From positions 806,001-870,000 of the forward strand of contig JASANH010000838.1 in assembly GCA_030248295.1 (NCBI GenBank): DNA of 64,000 nucleotides, in the 5' to 3' direction. Under the pieces are notes generated by a model. The model searched no databases and was not told the DNA's origin. It saw only the letters and a list, made by a program, of their open reading frames with translations. This DNA comes from Mesodorylaimus sp. YZB2_4 (lineage: Eukaryota > Nematoda > Enoplea > Dorylaimida > Dorylaimidae). Positions 36,901-46,737 of the stretch are shown piece by piece (positions within the stretch are counted from its first letter, which is position 1; the number at the start of each line of letters is the position of its first letter). Both the position numbers and the translations under genes were made by a program.

Positions 36901-38918
36901 TAATGGGCTGGCCGAAGAGAGGGAGGAAGGCGTCGGTCTAAAATCGGAGAGACGGCGGAACGCTCTTTCATCACGAGGCTGACCGGTTTCGGGGGCTTTA
37001 GGAAAAGCTCAAATTCCTCATAGGCGGGCCAATCCCGTGGCCGTTCGACCATTCCTTTTACGCGCGATTGCGTACGAAATGTACACACGCCCGGGCACCG
37101 GTCTAATGAAAAAGGACCCCCTTTCATTATTTATCTTAGTTCCTCATTAAAACTCGGTTATTTTATCCCGGCAGATCGGGGGAGCCCGGGCGGCCGACGA
37201 GACGAAGCCGAGTGAGCAGAGCGAGATGGAAGGCAGCATGCTATACGAACCGGCGATGGATAGCCGCAGGATTGAGAGGACGTCGCCAAAGCGGGCACTG
37301 CCCAAAAATGAATTCAGGTGCAAAAATCGATACGGTGCCAGGCCCAATCCACGAACCTCTCTAATTACCTGGCCCCCGCGCCGTAAGCCGGCCTACCTGC
37401 GCAGCTCGATGTCCTCCTCCCGCCTAGTGACGCCCATGATTATGATGACATCTCGCATGCATGCGTAAATCTACCATCAGTCCTCGAAATTAAAACGGCA
37501 GAAAAATGACTTGCACTTTTCCCCAAACACAAAAATGTCAAACCGAACCAATCCCTACCCGTCTTCCCCCTATCGAATTCGGACGGCGTAAACACAATAC
37601 GTCGCTCAACCATGCCCGCCCATGCGCAACGAACACCCTCCTCTCCGCCGCGCTTTGACGACAGTTCGAACTGAGACCATGGAACCACTGATGAGTGACC
37701 GACACAGTGGGCAGTGCTGTAAGACCTGGTCTGACGCAGCCTGGCCAGTGATCTTGACTGGTGCTAAATGCCCCTCGTTGGCAGGGCTCGATTAGCTGAT
37801 TCGCTGTGAGGAGCCGTTAGTCAGAGGGTGACGAGGTGGGTGTGTGGAAGCCTAGCAACGTATTTGGAGAACGTGCCTTTTGCGAGCTCGTCTTTGTGTC
37901 TCTGTCGGAGAGGCTGATAAGGGCGAGCATCGAAATTTCACCAGTTGCGTCGTGCTGTGAATGTGCAAGAGAGCACGACCCGTGGGGCTTGGGGCGAGAC
38001 AAATAGGGGCAAAGAATTCGGGGGCCCTGGCGCAGCTGCCGAATCAATCCTATGCATAATACAATTATATGGCCTCGGTCTAGTCTGGCGTATATCAATC
38101 GAGCGCATACGTAAAAAGCTTTCGTGGTCCGGTAGCGATGGCGCCGTCGCCCGTTCGAATGCGCAATTTTACGTCTACTTTAGTATGTATACGAATGCCT
38201 TCTCCAAGTACGGCAACGGGCGTCGTCAGGCAGCCCGGTGGGCCCGGTTATTCTCGAAAAACGAGAGAGTGCGTTGCGTATTTGTGAAAAGCGCCGCTGC
38301 TTCCACATCGAATACGTAAAACGCATGTAGTCTCGAGTAAGCATCGCAAGCTAGGTATTATTCAATAGGGGGCTCATCCGAGGACCCGGGTGCCGTCTAT
38401 CCAAACAGGCGAATAATAGGTCCATTTCTGGCACCCGCCCCCGTCACACAGTACAAGCCCTTTCGATAGTAGATCTCGGTAACGATACCGCTAAGGGCAT
38501 CCAGCCACCTCATAATGACTCCCTAACTGCCTTCCACCCGCTTGACCAAAAACGACCTTACCAGGGTTAAAGTTGGAATCATAAGCAGGTGCACTGGAAG
38601 GCACCCTGTCAGACACACGCGATCGGCTTGATGGCCTCTTGGTCTCTGGAACGAGCCCCGAAGCGAGGATACGCTACTCAAGAGAGAATCACAGGCGGCC
38701 TGATCAACCCGATCTGAGTGATCGATGAGTGGTGTGTGGACAAGGGCCGTATGAGTGGGAGCAGAGGGTGACATGGTGACATGGACACAGGTGACAGACT
38801 TACCGATCATGCAGAGAAGTGTTTTGCTCCACTTCTGAAGGTCTCGGCACATGGATCGCTTCTCGACTGAACATCGTAGCGTACAGGCTCCGTGTCCGGC
38901 ATTGGCTGTGGAGGCCAT
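30996..38918 (-). CDS. E93: E93/MBLK-1/LCOR-like transcription factor, complete
   Basis: Seven exons close exactly to 1008 aa: 38804-38918, 35837-36025, 34403-34545, 33787-34132, 33222-33573, 32341-33064, 30996-32153. The N-terminus has the LCOR/LCORL-type block, with a Cys-rich basic stretch (LRCSVEKRSMCRDLQKW), then GLENVAERLVG in exon 2 and DWDPKERCAICTQITE in exon 3. Exon 5 carries DEPLDLSKKP (about 33300-33330), a canonical CtBP-binding PLDLS motif. Exon 6 has the first pipsqueak-type helix-turn-helix (RTYSQAELQ to NKIYKLE, about 32825-32955). Exon 7 has the second (RKYDKNALAEAVHAV to STLEYKVKERN, about 31690-31850). Family knowledge: in insects E93 is the ecdysone-responsive adult-specifier and MBLK-1 a brain regulator, both nuclear DNA-binding proteins. 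Introns 1 and 2 are long, and the surrounding 36-39 kb is GC-rich. Confidence 0.93.
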
Positions 38919-40351
38919 GATGACCACCGCTAACGACGGCTTGAGTGATAACGAGTGACCTGGGCGCTTGGTTCTGAGAGCGGATTTGAGCACGACAGGG
39001 TTTAAACGGCTCACCTATCTGTCGCTCTGTTCGCGGCGCCGCTCGAATCTCCGATTGCCGAACTGGCGGGCTTGCGTACGAGCTTCGCTGCCGCCCCACC
39101 TCTTTTGCCATATACGGAATGCCAGCCTGTTGTGCGCACGGGGCGGGCGACGACGGCGACGGACGGACGCTCTCGGGGCGGGCCGGGCGCTTGCTTTCGT
39201 TTCGCTTTCGTCTGTGCGCTTCTCGCTTAGGTATACGGGGCTACACGTAAGCCTCGTTTCGTCCACAGCCGGGCATCGTCGGCGTCTCGGCGCGTCCTTA
39301 GCCCAAAGTTGAGCTAGCGTGGCCGCAGCTTAGCAGCCGCCGCAGTGCTCGTTGATCGATAGCCGAGCGTTGAGCAATATTTGGGACTGACCGAAGTAGG
39401 ACGGCACCCCTCGCCCTCGAACAGGTAACTGGCGACTCGATGATACCCTTATCACGGCACCTGGACCCGTACGTGACACGCTCGGCAATGGCTCATTTAA
39501 TCAAATGTTCACATACATAATCCGACTCTTCGGAGAGACATGGTGAACATGACGCCTACAGACCTGCTGCTAGCGCTGCCTTTTGGAAGCAGCCTACTCT
39601 TATCCGTGTTCTAGAAAGGGATGAAAGGAACGAAGGGGACCAGCAAACCACGGCGGATAATCATTACATTTACTGACTCGTTCGGTCGTGCTTGCGTACT
39701 CCTCCTTCTCGGGCAATGTCTAATCGTTAGCAGATTGTTTGTTCCATCACAGCCTAGCAAATCTTTTGCAATAGCATTCATATAGATACCTACACCTATC
39801 ACGAGACATCAGGCTCAGCAAAACCTGAGGACCACGAAACCGTATATGACTTTGACAGCTGCATGGTGATTCACATCGCATGGCATAGTCAAAAAACAGC
39901 CCTACATGACGGTGAAGGAGTCAGACGTGGGTGTTGGCGGTATCAAGTCATAATGACGGGTACGGTGTTAGCGTGTCCTTCTGTCCGAACAAGAGGGATC
40001 ACACCGATACTTAGGAGGGAAGACAAGAACACAGTGCGCAGAGGATGACTGGGAAGGGCGAAGAGTAGCTGAATAGTTATATTTGCGGCGGTGCACAGTG
40101 CACGGAAATACATACTTATAATGGTAGCCCTTTGTTTTGTCACTATCAAAACACATACGTCTGCGCGAAAGGCTCAGGTAGCTGGACGTAGATTAAGCTG
40201 ATAGTGAAGGCCTGATACTCGTATCACAGTTGTCTCATTGATAAGCATAAGGGTCGACTGTCGCCGTGAGCAATATTATCATCACTGAATGTGAGATCCC
40301 CAATATCACTGATAAGAATTTGCGTGAGAATATCGGTCGCTCATCCTGTTC
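38919..40351. other. GC-rich upstream region of E93
   Basis: No gene is seen. The first 400 bases above the E93 start (to about 39330) are rich in CG dinucleotides, including several CGGCG-type runs, and are the likely promoter and 5' UTR region. The rest to 40351 is unremarkable and would include the 3' flank of the lectin gene. Confidence 0.5.
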
Positions 40352-41439
40352 TTATTTCATGACCATCGAAGCCAAGTCATAATGTTGGTACTCATCATCG
40401 GGCGTAACGCCTGTGCAAGTGGCTAGCGCATTTGCGTCCAGCAATCGGCAATCACCACTGGTTGAAATATCGAAACTAAAACAGCCTTGATAGTACATAC
40501 ATGCCGTAGCGCACGACAGAAGATCCATGCCGGTCAAGGTCATCATTTCCATGACTCCTAAGTAGCCATTTTGCTCCTGCCGAATGAAGTCAGCCATGCG
40601 AGGGTCGTTGCAGCCTGCCAGGAACAAAGAAGCTTTGTTAACTACGGTATACAGACAGACATGCGAGAGATGGGACGAGACTCACTCGGAGCTGAGTATG
40701 GTATAGTTGTAGTTGGTGGTAGAGTGGTGCCCGAACAGTCAGCTAAAACAGATAGGTGATTAGCTCGATGTTTGACCATGCTTCTGAGTACTTGCAACTA
40801 CAGATAAAGGCATATATTTTGCACAACCAGTTATACATTTTGCAGTTTTTGCACTGGCTGATTATTAGCGGGAGTCAGTCAATCTTCGTGACCAGAAGGA
40901 CCTAAACAAGCTTACGCTGAGGAGACATCTCGCAAACGGCAGTACCAGCAGTGTCATTGCAAGGTCGATAATACCAGGCGCCGATCGTAGTTTTGGGATC
41001 GACAAACACGCAAGTGCCATTCGTTGGTAGCGAAAGCGGATTAATGACCATATTGTTGTAGGCTCCCCACGGTGAGCCGTCCAACCAATGAAAGGCCCCA
41101 TTGTCATAGTAGGCGCCCAACCAGACGAAGAAAGTTCCGATCGCGTACGTCATAAAGTAGGTGCTAATGGTAAGCAGAGACAAGTTGACAGTAGCCACCT
41201 TGGTTCATGCGAATGACTTACAAAGCTTTCCTGCATCCAGTCGAATATTCTTGGAATGTATTCACACTGACCAAATAGGCACTCGAGTGGAAACTTTTAC
41301 AGTAATTTTGATATTCCCAGAAGGCCATGGTGGGAATAGGTCGAGGAGGAAAAAGATAACAGTGATTATTGCCCGTCTGTGGGTCCTGAAACCATCCACC
41401 GCCTGGGCACGTCAATGGACACGGGGTAGTCAAAGCCAT
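40352..41439 (-). CDS. C-type lectin domain plus PAN/apple domain protein
   Basis: Three exons, 41222-41439, 40916-41163 and 40352-40614, sum to 242 aa. Residues about 8-160 form a C-type lectin-like domain. Visible marks are CPGGGWFQD, NNHCYLF, SAYLVSVNTFQE, FVWLGAYYDNGAFHWLDGSPW and AVCEM. The calcium-binding EPN/QPD and WND triplets are not clear, so sugar binding is doubtful. The last exon is a PAN/apple-like module (GCNDPRMADF, SCATACMYYQGCFSF, CRLLD). The order lectin then PAN is unusual. No signal peptide follows the ATG at 41439, which is close to a possible acceptor (TTCAAG), so an upstream signal-peptide exon may be missing. Probably secreted (inference). Confidence 0.82.
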
Positions 41440-42213
41440 CTTGAACCGCCTTGAATATTATTACTGAACGACTATGCTCGATCTTATCGTTAGTCTGAGG
41501 AGAATGTTTTGTATCAGCGGCTATCAACACCAGTGTCAGTCAGTCATGGGCATCGTGTTGTCTCGATCTCCCATTTTCATTAGGAAAGCCCCGACAACAT
41601 TGACGATTGATGGCTCTCATGGGGTAATTTCCAAGTATGCTTCACTTGTGGTTACTGTGGAGACAGAGCGCCAGCTACATTTCCAAAGCAAACGGGGTCG
41701 AAAATCTATGATCGCAATGACTATTCGATGCGCTGTCACGGCCAAAGACATTGAGCAGTAATAGAGCCAGTTTTAGCTTAGGCCATCAGTCCCCACTGAA
41801 TTCTCTTATGCGTTTTGCATACAGAAGCATAGAGACACCTAAAAATGTTTACAAAATCGAGTGTTGAAACGGGAGAGGAGTTTTCCTTGTTCTGTACGGT
41901 ACAACACTGACTTGACTGTTTGGAAAGCACTGCCATAAAGAGGGACACCGATTTGCTTTATTTTCCAGATCCAACCCCATTCTAAGACTAAACTTTGGAA
42001 AACACAAAGGCAGTTAAACAAACTCCCGCATGCTTTTGCGCATACAAAGATCTGCTCTCAGCTCTCGCTACTCTTTGTGCCAGCAAAACCAAAAAGGTTA
42101 GGAATGAAAAAGCCGCTAGCATAAAAGCTTACGTTATCTGGAAACAGCTTCCAAAAGAGTCAGCTTGTAGTCGCTGGCAGCGAGTCCCTACGTAGTCCGG
42201 TGGATAGTATAGA
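41440..42213. other. Gap between the lectin gene and small membrane protein 1
   Basis: No gene is seen. It may hold the lectin promoter or a first exon with a signal peptide on the - strand. A 95-codon open frame (+, 41474-41761) begins at a non-ATG codon and has no motif. Confidence 0.4.
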
Positions 42214-42465
42214 ATGGCATCGGTTTCTAAACCCACAGAACCAAAAGATTCAAGAATATTTTTCGTCTCCTATGATCGTCGAATGGATGAAGCCGCTATT
42301 TCGACATCAGGTACCAGTGCCAATTCTACTTCTCAAACATTCTCAAGGACACAAGAGACCACAACAGATTATGTATGGCATTTGCGAATTATGGCCCTTA
42401 TTGCACTTTTATTTCTTCTTTGGCTTATTATATTCTTTCCCATTCTTGCGTATGTTCCGCTCTAA
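42214..42465 (+). CDS. Small single-pass membrane protein 1
   Basis: A single open frame of 83 aa starts with ATG. The first half is polar and Ser/Thr-rich. The C-terminal 25 residues after DYVWHLR are strongly hydrophobic, with only a few residues beyond, as in a tail-anchored or type II protein. A similarly built protein follows 360 bases downstream (42824-43063). I do not recognise the family. It could be an exon of a larger gene, since no intron signals were tested by homology. Being real is supported mainly by the paired neighbour. Confidence 0.45.
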   Translation: MASVSKPTEPKDSRIFFVSYDRRMDEAAISTSGTSANSTSQTFSRTQETTTDYVWHLRIMALIALLFLLWLIIFFPILAYVPL

Positions 42466-42823
42466 CTACAGTGCTTGCCAGGACAAATCTACTCTTTACA
42501 TAGGCCAGCATCCGTTTGTTTCGAACATATTCATATCATAGATATCACCCAAAAATTTTTGTCATTTGACCTAGTTCTGTCCCAAGCATCAGTTTGTACA
42601 TGCTACGTGCAAGCTCAGTGGTTGGCTTCGGTTTATCACCTGCCCATATTGGGATGTTTGGTGTTATCACCAGTTTCTTATCGTCTCGCCGGTCGTGTTT
42701 CAATGCACAGCTCATTCGCACGGAGTCTTTGTCAAGTCTGGTGTCACCTTCACTTTGGTCCATGACTACGCAGTGTCACAGAATTTTCCATTTTTTTATT
42801 TTTCTATTTTTCGAGCTTCCAAT

Positions 42824-43063
42824 ATGGATTCTATGCTAAACGCTGAAAGTAGCGGCTGCAACGAGCCATCCACAACTGAACCATTACTCGTTAAGTGTTT
42901 TGACAGCTGCAAGCACAGACAATATTCAACCTTTCAACCTGAGCCGAGCTCTCATTTACACCAACTCAAGCCGGACTATCGATTGCAATTATGGATCCTG
43001 CTCGGTGTTATTATTATGTTCATTGTGTGGGCGGTCGTATTCTTTGCTTTGATAGCACAGTAG
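42824..43063 (+). CDS. Small single-pass membrane protein 2
   Basis: A single open frame of 79 aa starts at the ATG at 42824. It is a polar N-terminus with several Cys, then 'DYRLQLWILLG' leading into a hydrophobic C-terminal anchor that ends three residues after the membrane segment. The layout (polar half, DY-x-x-x-L/W, terminal anchor) repeats that of the neighbour at 42214, suggesting a tandem duplicate. Function is unknown. Confidence 0.45.
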   Translation: MDSMLNAESSGCNEPSTTEPLLVKCFDSCKHRQYSTFQPEPSSHLHQLKPDYRLQLWILLGVIIMFIVWAVVFFALIAQ

Positions 43064-43449
43064 CGGAGAATTGTGGCCCAGTAACTTAATTAGTCGTGCA
43101 TGTTATTATCGACGAAATCTCTCATCTAAGGCGTCATTGTGGTAGACACCAAGTGTGCACTTATCAAGCAATGAAAAAGTACGTTCCAAACAGAGTGGCT
43201 GTTTTACAACTTTATAAACGGCACCTGCTGCTCAGCTTGCGGTCCACAGATCATTTTATCCTTCTGAAGGATGGTGACCATTGGGTGGGACTTCTTGGCG
43301 TGGAATACCCACCTACCTGGGCACTACATACAGCCTATCGATCTCGATGGATAACTCCATTGTGACTAACCATGCATGTCAGCATAAACATTGTCAGTCG
43401 CCTGTCACGGTTATCATGACTGACAAACACACATAATCTAATCAACAAC

Positions 43450-46114
43450 TCATTTCTTAGAAGCAACAACAAGATATTTACTTTGCCTTTCACTTTGCGG
43501 GAAATCAGTGTTAAAGAATCGTGCCCGAGCTTTAAAACCGCGGGCTTCCAAACCAGTCCGTAGCGTCTTCTCCCACAACCAGTCGTAAGCCACAATGTGT
43601 GTTGGCCATATAACACCAGACGCGAAGGCTTGATCAATCCAACCAAGGGGATCAGAATGAAATCGGTCAGCTTCCTCGACGTAATCAGTCCTATTCAGCA
43701 AGTTAGGTGTGCAGTCTAACATCCGTAGGTCCACCGGAACGTGAAGATGACTGTATCCAGGACTGGTATAGCAAGGCGTCAAGAACCAAATGACTGCACT
43801 GCGGCCGACAGAATGAGAGGCTGCTGACTCATCGTGAAGGAATTTGACAACGTCCAATACGCCTCGTTGATGAAATAGACCGGTGTAAATCATTAAAGGA
43901 GCATTGGTAACGAACAAGAACGCCACCAAGGCCCCAGCTCGTTTTGGAGTCCACTTCAAATAACCGCTGATATTCATCCACGATTCATTAGACGCTTCCC
44001 GGCTCTCGCCTTGCCGACACTGGCGAAAGACATCATCGACGTAGCGACCAGCGTAAGTTAATAAAGGAGCGAGCAGTGGCAGCAGAAATCGAAGTTCCTT
44101 GTGAGCTAGAAAACTGAAGTCGGACAGCTTTAGAAACCAAAAGCAATCAAACTGGAAAAGTCTCACCTGTGGACCAGAATGTAGAAGGAACATAATCCCA
44201 ACATAAAACTCTCTTTTGTTTTGATAAGACCATATACGACGAGGATAATGTGCGTGAAACACACTGTTGGCAAGCAGTTCGTAAAGTACCTAGAATGCAA
44301 AGAACAGAAAGAGTATAAAAACCACCTGCACAGTCTTTCCATCAAACGGAATACCTCGCCCAGCAACTCAGGTTCCTGCCACCATGTAAGAGAAAGATCG
44401 GTAAGAGGAGCGATGTACGTATTTCACGCCTTTTAAACATGACTTGTTAGCGAAAATACTATTTTCCTACTCGCTATGACGGCACCTACAGTACTAGGGA
44501 TAATGTACCCGCTCGCTCTGAATCGAGTGCGGTAGGGATAAAGTACGGGGGCACCTCTTTGGCATATCAAGCCCAGGGCACTCTTTGCCTGGAACCCTAA
44601 GCCCGCAACCGAGACAGCTGGGCCGGGCGGCAATCATGATTATACTGACTTACCAGTGCCACGGATGAGTTCCGAAATGGGCACTACCGCCTTGAAGGAC
44701 ATTGAATTCTAGAAACCGCCACAACGAGAAGACCATCTTGCCATAGCAAACCCAATCAACTGCCAGACTGAGAAGTAAAACGGGTAAACTAAAATATAAC
44801 AATTAGATTGAAGATGTGCCAAGCAAGCAACTCTGCAGAATGCTTACGTGAAACTTGGACCAGTTATAAATAAGAAGGTCAGCGAACGAGCTCGAATCAA
44901 ATGCCAAAAGCAGAGCGGAAGCCAGAAAATGGCGCTGGTTGGTCGGATGATAGTTGCCAAGGCGACAATAGTCAAGTAGAACGGTGAGGAGCGCCGTGAT
45001 CTAAATAGGGACAACTATCATAGGTCTTTCATGTCCAAGCACAAATTAAAAATCTTACTCTTTGTCGTTACTGAACAAAAAAGACGGCGGCCAAGGATAA
45101 TAATATAAGGCGATTATCGTTAATTGAGCTTCCACAGTATTAGCCAACGTTCGAGGAGAACAGAAGAACGTGAACCAATTAAGCCAATAGCATACCAAAG
45201 TCCAAAGCGCCACTTTCTGTCCATAAAGCTTCTTGGCGAATCTGAACAAATATAGATCCGCCACCACGGCCAGGAGGCATTGAGCAAATCGAGGAGCGTG
45301 CACCTGACGAACAATGATGAGTGTACGTGGTGGGATTTAGATTTCGAAATGAGGTGGTGCAGTGCAGAGGTACCTCATCCTGAGAGAGACATAATTTTTT
45401 GGAGGGAGCAGTGTCGTTACATATATGCGGACCTCGAGAATCGATAGTTAGAAAATGACAATTACTCTTCCGCATAAATAATGCAATGAATGCTCTTAGC
45501 CCCAATAATTCAAAGGTCGTATTTTCTAAGCACCCGAGTGAGAACATACAGGCATGCACTTTCGAAATGATAGAGGCATAGGCTCAGAGAAATTAATAAA
45601 TGTACACACAGCATGCATTCCAGGAATCCGAAACGCATTCTGCAAGCCTCATAGAAAATAAATTTTCTTACAATCAGAAATTGTGTATCCAATCGAATAA
45701 CGGCCAAAAGCTTGTAAATGAGGGCGAAAACAGACGGATAGAAGTAACTTCGCAATCCCTGAGACCATTCCCACGAAAGATGTCCATACCTGTAAAAAAT
45801 CATCCATAATCAACCGCATTCGACAGCAACATTGGGCGGCCTGTGAGACAATTTTTCGGACAGAAGAAACAGCTGATATAAAAAAGTCAGGGAATAGAAA
45901 CAAAACGAAAAGCGTGGTGATGTTTTCTTCATTGGGCCATGTACATATGTAGCTAGTCTACAGTACATGCTGATGCTGCTTACCCAAATACAAGTTGGTG
46001 GGCTGGTTCAATGCTTTGCCAATACTCATCCGGAACAAATGAAGTTTGAACAAAATACCAATTTATAATTCGGTATATGCATGAAAGCAAAAGAATCGGT
46101 TTCTCCGACCACAT
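43450..46114 (-). CDS. PIGB: GPI mannosyltransferase 3 (PIG-B), complete
   Basis: Seven exons sum exactly to 522 aa: 45984-46114, 45672-45789, 45059-45303, 44848-45000, 44654-44788, 44167-44289, 43450-44113. The enzyme is an ER-membrane alpha-1,2-mannosyltransferase that adds the third mannose of the GPI anchor from dolichol-phosphate-mannose. Diagnostic features are TSFVPDEYWQS near residue 30, which is the acidic first-loop motif of the GT22 family. GYGHLSWEWSQGLRSY, PRTLANTVE, FGTHPWHWYF, HKELRF and LFHQRG follow. Near the C-terminus come TPCYTSPGYSHLHVP and YVEEADRFHSDPLGW. These match the order in human PIG-B (554 aa). Multiple hydrophobic segments alternate with these loops. No frame break was found. 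Confidence 0.94.
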
Positions 46115-46737
46115 TGCGAAACGCTAAATGCTGCCTCCTCGTCTCATCAAAACGGCCATTTACATATTGCATGGCGCTTCAAGCAGACAATGTGATATAA
46201 GCAGCTACAAAAGGAGCTAATATAAACATCTTAGATTACATGAGCCATAATTGCGCAGAGAAAAGGTTGCACCTGTCAAGTTGTCGTTTCTTGAGCTAAT
46301 ATTTCTGTTTATTATAGTAGTGTGGTACAGTCTTACGTCATAGTTGTATACAACAAGATTCAGGTCAGTAAAAGCTGGCGATCCTGATACGCGAAGAATG
46401 ACTTCTGCGACTGCATTACTTTAAAAATAAAAGACAAGCTTAATACTTGCTCGTTGTTGGAGCTCTTGTGGGCTCGTATGTATGTACCTGCCTTAACTGC
46501 GATACGAGACACATATAAGACATACAGCATATTTAGGCTGCAATAAATTTGTATCACTGCAGACTGAGTGAGTATGAGAAGTGCTTCAAAAAAACTGCAA
46601 CAAACTGGCACAGTGGACCAAATTCAACCAGAGTGAGAGTCACAATGTGCAAGATACTGTATGTGACTGGTCAGCATGGGCATCTCCTATCGCAGATCCC
46701 ATGAATATCGCGCTAGCCTGTCAATGACAACACGCTT

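Noticed and set aside
41222-41290. Apparent one-base frameshift in the lectin gene, since another frame reads 'YIPRIFDWMQESF'
   Set aside because: With the donor at 41221 and acceptor before 41163 the original frame continues into FVWLGAYYDNG, and the three exons sum to a multiple of three. No shift is needed.
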